A stretch of 64,000 bases of DNA from Rhizobium mongolense subsp. loessense (GCF_900099775.1 NZ_FMTM01000004.1:420888-484887); one strand, 5' to 3'. Shown: positions 7,656 to 16,473, counted from the first letter of the stretch. Notes: generated by a model from the letters alone, not told the origin. Made by a program: numbers and translations.

Positions 7656-8933
7656 ATGAAACATCTAGCGTCACTTGGAATTCTGGCATCGACCGTCCTT
7701 TTGGCCGCAACGCCGGTGCTTGCCGACACGGTGTTCCTGTCCACGCAACTTCGTCCGATCGCAGAAGCGACCGTGGTTCGCGAAGAATTGCTCAAGGGCG
7801 TCCAGAATCCGGTCGACTACGTGGTCGAGGAGCCGCCGCAATTTGCGGTCCGCATGGAGGCCGAGCGCCAGGCCGGAACGCACACGATCAGCCTTGTCGG
7901 CGCTTTGCACGGCGAACTGTCGCCTCTTGCCGACAAGGACGGCCTTGAGCCGCTCGACGACGTCGCAAAGGCGCTCGCCTCGAAAGGCATGCCGCAGCCT
8001 CTGCTTGACCTCGGCAAGCTCGGCAAGTCCAGCCAGCAATATATCCCCTGGATGCAGGCGACCTATGTCATGGCCGCCAGGAAGGACGCCCTGCAATATC
8101 TTCCCCAGGGCGCGGATGTGAACAAGCTCACCTACGATCAGCTGATCGAATGGGGAAAGAAGATGCAGGAAGCGACCGGCCAGCCGCAGATCGGCTTTCC
8201 GGCCGGGCCGAAGGGGCTGATGTCCCGCTTCTTTCAGGGCTACTTCTATCCCTCCTTCACAGGCGGCGTCGTGCGGCCGTTCCAAAGTGCTGATGCTGCA
8301 GCCGGCTGGGAGAAGCTGAAGGAGCTCTGGTCGGTCGTCAATCCGAACTCCACCAACTACGACTTCATGCAGGAGCCGCTGCTTGCCGGTGAAGTCATGG
8401 TCGCCTGGGATCACGTCGCACGCCTCAAGGAGGCGATCTCCTCCGAGCCTGATCAATATGTCGTCTTCCCGGCTCCCGCCGGGCCGAAAGGCCGCGGTTA
8501 CATGCCGGTTGTCGCCGGCCTCGCCGTTCCGAAGGGGGCGCCTGACAAGGCAGGTGCGATCGCTGTCATCGAACACCTGACGATGCTCGACACGCAATTG
8601 CAGACAGCGCAGAAAGTGGGGTTCTTTCCGACGCTTGACGCCAAGCTGCCCTCCGACATCGATCCCGGAGTGGGCTTGCTCGCGGCCGCCGTCAATGCAA
8701 CCCAGAGCGCGCCGGACGCGCTGATTTCGCTGCTTCCCGTCGGCCTTGGCGACAAGGGCGGCGAGTTCAACAAGGTCTATATGGACAGCTTCCAGCGGAT
8801 CATTCTGCAGAACGAAGCCGTCGGCGACGTCCTGAAGGCACAAGGCGCAACGCTTGCAAAGCTGATGGCCGATACCAAGGCCCCGTGCTGGGCGCCGGAC
8901 GCCAAGAGCGACGGAGCCTGCCCTGTCGAATAA
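7656..8933 (+). CDS. sugar ABC transporter substrate-binding protein
   Basis: A 425-residue periplasmic protein with a clear Sec signal peptide (MKHLASLGILASTVLLAATPVLA, cleavage near residue 24). The ribosome site GAGGAGGAG precedes the ATG. It has the size and layout of cluster-B (MalE/UgpB-like) binding proteins, with conserved stretches such as GYFYPSFTGG and MVAWDHVARL that line the sugar cleft in the family. A C-terminal pair of Cys (PCWAPDAKSDGACP) could form a disulfide. It is followed by a hairpin and then two permease genes and an ATPase. The partner glycosidase gene at the operon end suggests that the ligand is a glucosyl or mannosyl compound. Confidence 0.92.
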   Translation: MKHLASLGILASTVLLAATPVLADTVFLSTQLRPIAEATVVREELLKGVQNPVDYVVEEPPQFAVRMEAERQAGTHTISLVGALHGELSPLADKDGLEPLDDVAKALASKGMPQPLLDLGKLGKSSQQYIPWMQATYVMAARKDALQYLPQGADVNKLTYDQLIEWGKKMQEATGQPQIGFPAGPKGLMSRFFQGYFYPSFTGGVVRPFQSADAAAGWEKLKELWSVVNPNSTNYDFMQEPLLAGEVMVAWDHVARLKEAISSEPDQYVVFPAPAGPKGRGYMPVVAGLAVPKGAPDKAGAIAVIEHLTMLDTQLQTAQKVGFFPTLDAKLPSDIDPGVGLLAAAVNATQSAPDALISLLPVGLGDKGGEFNKVYMDSFQRIILQNEAVGDVLKAQGATLAKLMADTKAPCWAPDAKSDGACPVE

Positions 8934-8939
8934 GCCTTT

Positions 8940-8966
8940 CGGCCCGGGCGCTTGGCGTCCGGGCCG
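8940..8966 (+). terminator. hairpin between binding-protein and permease genes
   Basis: An 11-bp stem (8940-8950 with 8956-8966, one G-U pair) with a 5-base loop begins 7 bp after the binding-protein stop. There is no T-run, so it is more likely an mRNA-stabilising or partial-attenuation structure than a full terminator. Such elements keep binding protein in excess over membrane components. Confidence 0.6.
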
Positions 8967-8996
8967 CTTCCCGAAAAGCCCGCGAAGCGAAAGCCA

Positions 8997-9848
8997 ATGC
9001 CAACCAACCGCACCTGGATCCCCTATCTGCTGATCTTGCCCTCGGTGGCGTTCCTGGCGCTGCTTTTCGTCGTGCCGCTTGTGCAGACGATCTGGCTTGC
9101 CGTCTCCGACAATGGCACGCCCTCGCTTGCCAATGTCCAGCGTATGGTGGGTGATCTCAATTTTACGCGCTCGGTCCAAAATACGTTTCTTCTGACGCTT
9201 GCCGTCGTGCCGGTGCAGATCGTCATTGCGCTCGCCATGGGAACGATGGTCGCGAAAGTGGCAGCCGGCCGGGAAACGATCCTGTGGATCTGGACCATTC
9301 CGCTCGGCATTTCGGATCTCGCAGCCGGTCTCGTCTGGTTGTCGATCCTGCAGAACAGCGGTTATCTCAATTCCTTCCTTTACGGCCTCGGCATCATCGA
9401 ACGGCAGGCGAGTTGGCTTTCCTACCAGACGCCGTTTGCACTTTTTCTGGGCATAGCCGCCGCCGAGATATGGCGGGGAACGGCGATCGTCATGGTCGTC
9501 ATCGTTGCAGGCCTCAACCAGGTGCCGAAGGAATACCGGGAAGCGGCAGAAATCTTCGGCGCAGGTCCGTGGACGCGCTTTTACCGCATCACCTTGCCGC
9601 TCATCCGGCCGGCGCTGCAGTCGGCGCTCATTTTGCGCACCGTTTTGGCCTTCGAGGTTTTTGCCGTCGTCTATGCCCTCGGCGGCCGCAATTTCCCGGT
9701 GCTCGTCGGCGAGGCCTACAATTGGCAGAACCAGAACCAGAACTATGGCGTTGCCGCAGCCTACGCGGTCCTCATCATGCTCATCTCGCTTGCGGCCACC
9801 ATGTTCTATCTGAAGGCCATCAAGGTCGATCCGGAGCGTCTTCCATGA
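8997..9848 (+). CDS. sugar ABC transporter permease 1 (MalF/UgpA-like)
   Basis: A 283-residue membrane protein from the ATG at 8997 (MPTNRTWIPYLLILPSVAF); the upstream TTG extension is not family-like. Six hydrophobic segments are visible. The ATPase-contact EAA loop reads YREAAEIFGAGPWTRFYRITLPL near residues 180-200, typical of the family. Its stop overlaps the ATG of the second permease (ATGA), indicating equal, coupled synthesis. Together they form the inner-membrane channel for the sugar imported by the preceding binding protein. Confidence 0.9.
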   Translation: MPTNRTWIPYLLILPSVAFLALLFVVPLVQTIWLAVSDNGTPSLANVQRMVGDLNFTRSVQNTFLLTLAVVPVQIVIALAMGTMVAKVAAGRETILWIWTIPLGISDLAAGLVWLSILQNSGYLNSFLYGLGIIERQASWLSYQTPFALFLGIAAAEIWRGTAIVMVVIVAGLNQVPKEYREAAEIFGAGPWTRFYRITLPLIRPALQSALILRTVLAFEVFAVVYALGGRNFPVLVGEAYNWQNQNQNYGVAAAYAVLIMLISLAATMFYLKAIKVDPERLP

Positions 9849-10675
9849 GCACAACCCGTGCGGCAAACTTCGTCTCGTCCCGCCGCATTGTGCTGTGGAG
9901 CGGGATCGCCGTGCTTTGCGCCTGGGTCCTGGTGCCGATCTATCTGATCGCGCTCGGCGCCTTCGGCGGACGAAGCGCCGTCTACCTCTGGCCGAAGACC
10001 GGTCTGCCGACAGGCCTTTCCTTCGAGCCCTTCCTGCTTTTCCTGAGGACGGAAGGCGTTCTCGGCTCCTTCGTGAACTCACTCGCAGCCGCAGCGATCA
10101 CGGTTGCCTTGTCCCTGCTTCTCGGAGCGCCCGCCGGCTATGCGCTGGCACGCTATAATTTTCACGGCAAGGATGCCTTCCGGCTCATGGTCCTTTTGAC
10201 GCGCGCCTTTCCTTTGGCAATCCTTGCTCTGCCGCTCACCGTTTCCTTCATCCGTCTCGGCCTCTACGATACGGTAACGGGCGTCGGGCTCGTCCATACC
10301 GTCCTTGCTCTGCCTTTCGCCGTGCTGGTGACGCAAGGCATTTTTCTTGGCGTTCCGAGAGAACTCGAGGAAGCGGCATGGGTCTTCGGGTGCTCGCGTA
10401 TCCAGGCATTCTTCAAGATCGTCGCTCCGCTCGCCCTTCCAGGTATCGCCGCGACCGCCGTCTTTGCCTTCGTCATCTCCTGGAACGAAGTTTTCGCCGC
10501 GTCCGTGCTCACCGTCAGAAATCGGACGCTGACGGCCTATCTTTTGACCGTGCTGGCGGAAAGCCCGATGCATTATCGCTTTGCCGGCGGCCTCATGCTT
10601 ATCCTGCCATCCGTGGTCTTCATCTTCGCGGTCAGGCGCTACCTTTTCGCGATCTGGGGCATTTCATCCAAGTAA
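9845..10675 (+). CDS. sugar ABC transporter permease 2 (MalG/UgpE-like)
   Basis: A 276-residue inner-membrane protein; the ATG at 9845 overlaps the stop of permease 1. The order of features is an N-terminal helix (about residues 15-37), a periplasmic loop, then five more helices. The EAA loop reads LEEAAWVFGCSRIQAFFKIVAPLALPG. The last codons (SSK and stop) lie inside the first copy of a 16-bp tandem repeat that fills the gap to the ATPase gene, an unusual junction that suggests slippage duplication of the gene end. Confidence 0.9.
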   Translation: MSTTRAANFVSSRRIVLWSGIAVLCAWVLVPIYLIALGAFGGRSAVYLWPKTGLPTGLSFEPFLLFLRTEGVLGSFVNSLAAAAITVALSLLLGAPAGYALARYNFHGKDAFRLMVLLTRAFPLAILALPLTVSFIRLGLYDTVTGVGLVHTVLALPFAVLVTQGIFLGVPRELEEAAWVFGCSRIQAFFKIVAPLALPGIAATAVFAFVISWNEVFAASVLTVRNRTLTAYLLTVLAESPMHYRFAGGLMLILPSVVFIFAVRRYLFAIWGISSK

Positions 10676-10711
10676 CGGGTCATCCAAGCAACGGGTCATC
10701 CAAGTAACGGG
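10664..10711 (+). repeat. 16-bp tandem repeat, three copies
   Basis: The unit TCATCCAAGTAACGGG occurs at 10664-10679, 10680-10695 (one C for T change) and 10696-10711. Copy one contains the last codons and the TAA stop of permease 2; copies two and three lie in the leader of the ATPase gene, ending 9 bp before its ATG. The unit contains its own in-frame stop, so repeat gain does not lengthen the permease. Confidence 0.95.
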
Positions 10712-10720
10712 GACAGTTTC

Positions 10721-11779
10721 ATGGCCAACATCGTCATCGACCGCATCCGGAAGAACTTCGGGACCTTCCAGGCGCTGAAGGAAGTCTCGCTGACAGTCAA
10801 CGACGGGGAATTCGTTTCCCTTCTCGGCCCCTCGGGCTGCGGAAAGACGACGCTGCTGCGCATCATCGCCGGTCTTGAATCCGAAAGTGCCGGCGACATT
10901 CGCATCGCAGACCGCTCGGTAGTCGGGCTTCAGCCGAAGGACCGCGGCCTTGCCATGGTCTTCCAGAACTACGCCGTCTTCCCGCATATGACCGTCTTTG
11001 AAAATGTCGCCTTCGGCCTCAGGATGCAAAAGGCCGATGAGGCGCGCGTCAGGCAGCAGGTGGAAAAAGCCGCGGCTCTTTTGCACATCGAGCCCTATCT
11101 CGACCGCTATCCAAACAAGCTGTCGGGCGGCCAGCGCCAGCGCGTAGCCGTTGCTCGGGCGCTCGCCGTCGAGCCGAAGGTCCTGTTGATGGATGAGCCG
11201 CTTTCCAATCTCGATGCGCTGCTGCGCCTGGAAATGCGCACGGAACTGAAGACGGTCCTGCAGTCTTCCGGCACGACGACGATTTATGTGACGCACGACC
11301 AGACCGAGGCGATGGGCCTTTCCGACAGGATTGCCGTCATGCACGACGGCCAGATCGAGCAGGTTGGCCATCCCGTCGACATCTACAACCATCCCGCCAC
11401 GCGGTTCGTCGGCGGCTTCATCGGCAATCCGCCGATGAATTTCATCCGCATGCCCGTGACCGACGGGCACGTGATCGCGGGCAGCGAGCGCTTTTCGGTG
11501 CCGCCGGGATCTGGGCCTGAGATCATCCTCGGGCTGCGCGGCGAAGCCGTGGCGCTTGCGCAGCCGTCAGAGGGATTTCAAATGCGCGTCCGCGTCGCCG
11601 AGCCGATGGGTTCGCATCTGCTTTTGACGGGATTGATCGAAAACCAGCCCGTTCGCGTCATCCTGCCGGCCGCCGAAAAGGTCGCAAGCGGCGACGTCAT
11701 CGGCCTGAAACCTGATCCCGCGCGCATTTCTTGGCTCGCACCCGATAGCGGCAAGGCCTACCTGGCGGCCGCTGCCTGA
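10721..11779 (+). CDS. sugar ABC transporter ATP-binding protein (UgpC/MsmK-like)
   Basis: A 352-residue ATPase. Walker A is GPSGCGKTT (residues 36-44), followed by the Q-loop (MVFQNYAVFPHMTV), signature LSGGQRQRVAVARAL, Walker B VLLMDEPLSNLD and the switch His in YVTHDQTEAMGL. The C-terminal third is the MalK-type OB-like regulatory domain (TOBE), a little shorter than in MalK. It energises the two permeases upstream. The ATG has only a modest ribosome site (GGGGACAGTTTC), produced in part by the tandem repeat. Confidence 0.93.
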   Translation: MANIVIDRIRKNFGTFQALKEVSLTVNDGEFVSLLGPSGCGKTTLLRIIAGLESESAGDIRIADRSVVGLQPKDRGLAMVFQNYAVFPHMTVFENVAFGLRMQKADEARVRQQVEKAAALLHIEPYLDRYPNKLSGGQRQRVAVARALAVEPKVLLMDEPLSNLDALLRLEMRTELKTVLQSSGTTTIYVTHDQTEAMGLSDRIAVMHDGQIEQVGHPVDIYNHPATRFVGGFIGNPPMNFIRMPVTDGHVIAGSERFSVPPGSGPEIILGLRGEAVALAQPSEGFQMRVRVAEPMGSHLLLTGLIENQPVRVILPAAEKVASGDVIGLKPDPARISWLAPDSGKAYLAAAA

Positions 11780-11800
11780 CGAATATCTGGAGTAAATGGC

Positions 11801-13084
11801 ATGACAAAATACATCGATGAAGCCAAGGCGATCTTGGCGGCGAATGACCGCGGCGGCTACACGGTGCCGACCGACCGGCTTTATCCCTTTCAGTGGAACT
11901 GGGATTCGGCCTTCGTCGCCATGGGGTTTGCCGTCTACGACATCGATCGCGCCTATCGTGAACTCGAACGCCTGGCCGAGGGACAATGGACCGATGGCAT
12001 GATCCCCCATATCGTGTTCCATCAGCCGAGCGACAGCTATTTCCCCGGCCCCGACGTCTGGCGCACGAACCATGTCATTCCGACCTCCGGTATCACGCAG
12101 CCGCCGGTCTTCGCGATGGCTCTTCGCAAGATTTACGAAACGGCGGTCGCCACCGGCTCTGTCGCAAACGAGCGAACCCTTACGCTCTACGATGCCGCCT
12201 TGAAGTGGCACCGATGGTGGTACCGCGCGCGCGATCCGGAAGGCACCGGTCTCGTCGCCTTGCTGCATCCTTGGGAAAGCGGCAGCGACAACTCGCCTGC
12301 CTGGGACATCGCCCTTGCGCGTGTTCCGACGACGACTGAAACGCCGGTCGTGCGAAAAGACATAGGGCATGTGAACCCGCAAATGCGCCCGCGTGATGAG
12401 GATTATGGCCGCTTCATCCATCTCCTGGATACCTATGCGGCCTGCGGCTGGGACCCCGTCGAGCAATGGCAAAAGGCTGAGTTCAAGATCGCGGATATCC
12501 AGACCAGCGCGATCCTGCTGAAGGCCGGCGAAGACCTGCACTATCTTGCAGGTGTCTTCGGGCGCGCAGGCGAAGCCGATGAGATTGCAGCGCTGAATGA
12601 GCTCACGCGGCAGGCCCTGAAGGCGCAATGGCGTTCCCGTCTTTCGCGTTTCGTCTCACGGGATCTGCTGGCCGGCGAGGATGTCGCCGCAGCCACGCAG
12701 GCCGGCTTCATTCCTCTTCTTGCGCTCGACCTTGACGAGGCGACAGCTGACGCTTTAACCGCCGAAATGCGAAGATGGTGCAAGGGTATGAAAGTCGTCT
12801 TCCCGACGACCGAGCCTACTTCCGCGAGTTTTGAGGCCAAGCGCTATTGGCGCGGTCCGGCCTGGGCGATCATCAACTGGCTCCTGATCAACGGATTACG
12901 CCGCAACGGCCACGCAGGACTTGCAGAGGAACTGCGCCAATCGACGATCAGCGCGATCGAGACCGAAGGCTTTGCCGAATATTTCGATCCGAAGACCGGC
13001 GAAGGATGCGGTGGGCTCGGATTCTCATGGACGGCAGCGGCCTACATTGCCCTTGAAAAGGCGGGCAGTTCCGCAATTAAGTAG
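11801..13084 (+). CDS. GH63-type MGH1-like glycoside hydrolase (glycosylglycerate/trehalase-like)
   Basis: A 427-residue (alpha/alpha)6-barrel protein without signal peptide, hence cytoplasmic. Diagnostic motifs are YPFQWNWDSAF (residues about 28-38), GMIPHIVF, the ESGSDNSPAWD segment carrying the likely catalytic acid Asp, YWRGPAWAIINW, and near the end GEGCGGLGFSWTAA. This set is shared by mannosylglycerate/glucosylglycerate hydrolases and bacterial GH63 alpha-glucosidases. As the last gene of a LacI-ABC operon it should split the imported glycoside inside the cell. Glucosyl- or mannosylglycerate is my best guess for the substrate; trehalose-like or other alpha-glucosides remain possible. 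Confidence 0.8.
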   Translation: MTKYIDEAKAILAANDRGGYTVPTDRLYPFQWNWDSAFVAMGFAVYDIDRAYRELERLAEGQWTDGMIPHIVFHQPSDSYFPGPDVWRTNHVIPTSGITQPPVFAMALRKIYETAVATGSVANERTLTLYDAALKWHRWWYRARDPEGTGLVALLHPWESGSDNSPAWDIALARVPTTTETPVVRKDIGHVNPQMRPRDEDYGRFIHLLDTYAACGWDPVEQWQKAEFKIADIQTSAILLKAGEDLHYLAGVFGRAGEADEIAALNELTRQALKAQWRSRLSRFVSRDLLAGEDVAAATQAGFIPLLALDLDEATADALTAEMRRWCKGMKVVFPTTEPTSASFEAKRYWRGPAWAIINWLLINGLRRNGHAGLAEELRQSTISAIETEGFAEYFDPKTGEGCGGLGFSWTAAAYIALEKAGSSAIK

Positions 13085-13090
13085 GAGAAA

Positions 13091-13410
13091 GCACCAAAAC
13101 CCGATTTCCTGTACCCGGCTGGAGGAGCCCGACATGGCCCGTGGTCGCGGCCTGCACACGAGGCTGGAACCGAGGTTGCTCTCGGCTTTGTCGACACTCT
13201 TCTAGCTGCCTATGATCTGGTCGCCAGCCATCCGGAGGCCAGATCTTTGCGGTATGCATATGAATTGGGATGTCCTGACGTGCGGAGCGTTTCGATGAAG
13301 CGCTATCCCTATCACATCCTTTGTCATAACGAGCCAGATCGTGTCGACGTTTGGCATGTGCTTCATGCCAAACGAGATCGGCGCAGCGGATGCAGGGGCC
13401 GGATCATTGA
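13091..13410 (+). pseudogene. decayed ParE/RelE-type toxin gene
   Basis: In one frame, about 13172-13380 encodes the core of a ParE/RelE toxin: FVDTLLAAYDLVASHPEA, RYAYELGCPDVRS, then RYPYHILCHNEPDRVDVWHV and LHAKRD. No ATG lies in that frame after the preceding stop. Upstream, family-like sequence (RLEEPDMARG, HTRLEP) is in another frame. At the other end the expected C-terminus (QRMQGPDH and TGA at 13408) is in a third frame. Two frameshifts therefore break the gene. No antitoxin gene is visible upstream, where the glycosidase gene ends. It marks the downstream boundary of the sugar operon. Confidence 0.7.
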
Positions 13411-13457
13411 ATTCGAACGCGCCTGTCTGCCTTCTTCATCCGGCCGGTAGTCCTCCA

Positions 13458-14660
13458 TCAAACAGCTCGACGTCCGGTGCTGCAGTATATCAGGAGCCCG
13501 ATGCCGCCGAGCCCAAAGAGCGCGCCAATAATTGAGGTCCCCGAATAGGTCGTGATGGAACTGCCGATGGCGAAGACGAGTGCGCTCACGCCTGCGCTGA
13601 GAAAAATGTTGACGGATATCAGGGCGCTGCCAAGACCTGGCCGTTCTGCAATCAGGTCCTGGAGGTAGGTGATGGGGATGCTGATCAACGCTGCGGCGCC
13701 AATGCCGCTGATGACTGTCAGGGCGTAAGCGTGCCAGGGCTCTGAAGCAATGCCGAGCAGGAACAGGTAGGCGGCATATATGATGGTGCCGGTCACCAGT
13801 GCTGCGACCTGACCCATCTGCCTGAGAAGTCGCGCCCAGACGATGATGAAGATGATCTCGAGGAAGGCAACGATGCCGACGAGAATGCCGACATCGCCCA
13901 CCGTCCCGTGAACCGCTCCGGTGACGATCAGGGGAAGGATCGCCCCGTTGACATGGAGCGTGCTCGTAATGAGCGCAACGGCAATCAAGGGCGCGAAGAT
14001 TCTCGGCGAAACCACTTCGGCGAGAGCTGCAAGATGAGAGAGATGATGCGTTGCTGCTTTGTCCGTGCCCTTCTGGCGCGGGAGGAACACGCCGATCAGG
14101 GCAAAACAGAATATGCAAGAGAGACAGGCGAAAAGATATGCGGGCAGCATGCTCGTCGACGCGGAAAGCAGAACACCTGTCATGCCTGGTACCAGCACCC
14201 ACGACAGCGAGATCATTGCCCGGACGCCAGCGTTGACGGTGTTGACCTCGTTTTTGGGCATTCCCGCGGTGGCGGCCCGGACATTGGCAAAAAGCAGGGA
14301 GTTAAGCGAACCATAGATCGGTAGCAACAGAAGCGAGCAGGCGATGAAGCTCGTTTGGGTCGGAACGAAATAAATCGCGCCATAGCCGAAAATGCCGAAA
14401 CTGGCAGCCACCAGCATCATCGAACGATATTCGCCGAGACGGTCGGCAAGGTTGCCGAGGAGGATGCTCACGAGGACATTGACCGCCGCGGCCGCAAAGA
14501 TCAGGGCTGAATAAAGACCGTTGCTCAATCCCAGCTCGCGAATGCCGACGACGGATTGATAAGGCGATGTTGCCGCGCCCGCAAACCCGAAGGAGAAAAT
14601 GGCGACCATGCTGACGCGGATCGTGGGATTGCGAAAAACATCGGGAAGAAGGCGGTTCAT
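13458..14660 (-). CDS. MFS transporter, SetA-like sugar efflux type
   Basis: A 400-residue membrane protein (ATG at 14660, MNRLLPDVFRNP) with about twelve hydrophobic segments. Features that recall the sugar efflux transporters SetA/SotB are the AATSPYQSVVGIRELGLS segment in helices 1-2 and the loop NLADRLGEYRS. A longer start at 14744 is possible but adds only Ser/Arg-rich sequence. It lies downstream of the minus-strand GH20/M81 operon, separated by a 350-bp gap with a gene remnant, so it may be the last gene of that transcript. It could move the released sugar or amino compound across the membrane; direction is not deducible. Confidence 0.85.
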   Translation of the reverse strand: MNRLLPDVFRNPTIRVSMVAIFSFGFAGAATSPYQSVVGIRELGLSNGLYSALIFAAAAVNVLVSILLGNLADRLGEYRSMMLVAASFGIFGYGAIYFVPTQTSFIACSLLLLPIYGSLNSLLFANVRAATAGMPKNEVNTVNAGVRAMISLSWVLVPGMTGVLLSASTSMLPAYLFACLSCIFCFALIGVFLPRQKGTDKAATHHLSHLAALAEVVSPRIFAPLIAVALITSTLHVNGAILPLIVTGAVHGTVGDVGILVGIVAFLEIIFIIVWARLLRQMGQVAALVTGTIIYAAYLFLLGIASEPWHAYALTVISGIGAAALISIPITYLQDLIAERPGLGSALISVNIFLSAGVSALVFAIGSSITTYSGTSIIGALFGLGGIGLLIYCSTGRRAV

Positions 14661-14765
14661 GGGAGATGCCAACGAAAGGAGCGTGACGACAGTCGGACGG
14701 CGGGCGTTCTGGTCATGCGCCGCCCGGCCACCGGGATGTGACAATGCAAAGTGTCACTCCCGCCA

Positions 14766-14842
14766 CCGCGCTGAAAAGCGGGCCTACGGTGTCGTCGAGC
14801 TCGCGGTCGAACGGGACGGCCGGCTGCGTCCGGCAGACGCAG
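14766..14842 (-). pseudogene. short remnant resembling an M81 (MlrC-like) C-terminus
   Basis: In one minus-strand frame the sequence reads CRTQPAVPFDRELDDTVGP, then LFSA. It matches in order and spacing the end of the complete neighbouring M81 protein (RRTRPVFPFDRNFDYAPQA, then RFSE). DNA similarity is visible over roughly 75 bp (for example GATCGAACGG at the real gene end against GGTCGAACGG here). Upstream sequence in the gap does not continue the similarity. It looks like a leftover gene end from a second M81 copy or an aborted duplication. The rest of 14661-15012 holds nothing else I can name. Confidence 0.5.
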
Positions 14843-15012
14843 GCAAAACGAACTTGATCTTCACATCTGCGGAATTCCCGGCGATGGAGATGGCGTCCAC
14901 GATCAGACGATAAGCATTGCACATCAGCTCCGTCGACCAGTTCGCCTTGGGTTGCGTTGGTCCCGTCATGTTCACATGATTCAGTGCGCGCCGAGCTTGA
15001 AATGAAAGACAA

Positions 15013-16449
15013 TCAGTCCTGCCAACGCTCCGAAAAGCGCGCCTGCGGCGCGTAGTCAAAATTGCGATCGAACGGAAAGACCGGCCGCGTTCGGCGATTG
15101 CTGGCGAGACCTTCGATGTCCTGGTTCACGACGCCATCCGTCAGCGCCATGAGGTTCGGATTGGCAATCGGCGCGAGGTCCGGCGACAGATAGCCGGACT
15201 TGACGACGAGCAGCCGAACGGATCGGGGGTCGAGGCCGAGCCGCGTAAAGTCTGCGATGTTGTGGTAGGGGCGCCTGCGCGCGGCAAGGACGATCGTTAC
15301 AACGCCGGTCCTGACGACCGCCTGGCGTTCGGCGCTGGAGCCCGGATTATCTAGAAGGAGCACCTCGGCTTCGATGCGGGCCGGAAAGCTTGACGCATCG
15401 AGGCTGCCGCCGATGGCAAGTGGCACGATCGTGCCTTGTCCGGCGGCAAAGCAGGCCTCGACGGCCGGCAGGTCGGTAATGCCGGCAAAGAGCACGTTCT
15501 CGAATGTGCGGGAAAGTACGGCTTGGAGGACGTCGGCGCGATCGCCGACACCGCCGCCGGTTGGATTATCGGCGGAATCTGCAAGGATGACCGGTGCGGT
15601 CTTTGCCCTTTCGGCGATGTCGAGCATGTCGTCGAGCGGACCGGTGACGGGGCCGAAACGAAAGTGCTCGCGGGCGTTCCAGTAGGAAAGGGCGATCTCC
15701 TCGGCAGCCTGCGCGGCAGCAGCCTTATCCGATGCCGTCACCACGGCGCAGGCCGTTGCCCGCGGCTCGTCCGCCCAGACATAGCCAATCATCAGATTGG
15801 CATCGAGGATGCCGGCGCGGCCATCGAGATCCGGAAGTCTTTGGTAGAGGCTCTTTGCCGGCTCGTCTTCCGTCGATGTTCGCTCGCCAGGCCAGAGCAC
15901 CGGCACCGGCGCCCAGGCGACACCCGGCCGGTTTCCGCTTTTCAATGCATCGACGAGCATCGACCAGGCCCGCACCATGGTCTCGCGGACATCGATATGC
16001 GGCGCCGTGCGGTAGGCTGCGAAGATATCGAGCTGGTCGACAATCTTCTGGCTGACATTGCCATGCAGATCGTAGCTCGCTGCGACGATACAGTCCGGGC
16101 CGACGACGGCGCGGGCGGCCGATATCCAGTCGCCTTCGGCGTCGTCCATGCCTTCCACATTCATGGCACCGTGCATGGCGAGATAGAGACCTTCAAGCGG
16201 CATGTTGTCTCGCAGCCGATCGAGGAACTCCGTCTTGAACGCCTCATAGGCCATGCGCGATACCGGCCCGCCGGGAACGGCGCGCGCGTGGAGAAGCGGG
16301 AGGTGATCGATCCCTTCCGCTTCTAGAAAGTTGAAATAATCGGAACCGAGGAGATCTGCCCCGCGCAGGACGCGAAAGTCCTCGATCTTCATCAGCACCG
16401 GCGAGTATGTGCTGCATTCCGTGTGAATTCCGCCGACCGCAATCCGCAT
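15013..16449 (-). CDS. M81 family metallopeptidase (MlrC-like)
   Basis: A 478-residue protein from ATG 16449. It has the DUF1485 N-domain and MlrC C-domain of the microcystinase C family. The expected zinc-site positions are visible: HTE at residues 9-11, His93 (MHGAM), Asp127 and His129 (YDLHGN) and His151 (TAPHID); the C-terminal part has DSADNPTGGG. MlrC of sphingomonads cleaves small microcystin products, but most family members lie in uncharacterised catabolic operons, often acting on small amide or imide compounds. Here it follows a GH20 hexosaminidase by 24 bp in one operon, and a second M81 gene lies on the opposite strand, so both probably process related breakdown products. Confidence 0.88.
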   Translation of the reverse strand: MRIAVGGIHTECSTYSPVLMKIEDFRVLRGADLLGSDYFNFLEAEGIDHLPLLHARAVPGGPVSRMAYEAFKTEFLDRLRDNMPLEGLYLAMHGAMNVEGMDDAEGDWISAARAVVGPDCIVAASYDLHGNVSQKIVDQLDIFAAYRTAPHIDVRETMVRAWSMLVDALKSGNRPGVAWAPVPVLWPGERTSTEDEPAKSLYQRLPDLDGRAGILDANLMIGYVWADEPRATACAVVTASDKAAAAQAAEEIALSYWNAREHFRFGPVTGPLDDMLDIAERAKTAPVILADSADNPTGGGVGDRADVLQAVLSRTFENVLFAGITDLPAVEACFAAGQGTIVPLAIGGSLDASSFPARIEAEVLLLDNPGSSAERQAVVRTGVVTIVLAARRRPYHNIADFTRLGLDPRSVRLLVVKSGYLSPDLAPIANPNLMALTDGVVNQDIEGLASNRRTRPVFPFDRNFDYAPQARFSERWQD

Positions 16450-16473
16450 CGCTACCGTCCTGGAGTTTCAGGC

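Noticed and set aside
7671..10082. 803-codon open frame antisense to the sugar binding-protein and first permease genes
   Set aside because: It lies wholly opposite well-supported genes, is rich in Arg/Gly/Asp as expected from mirrored GC-biased codons, and has no family motif or ribosome site.
15436..16326. 296-codon plus-strand frame opposite the M81 gene
   Set aside because: It is antisense to a complete M81 gene with intact zinc-site residues; no recognisable domain.
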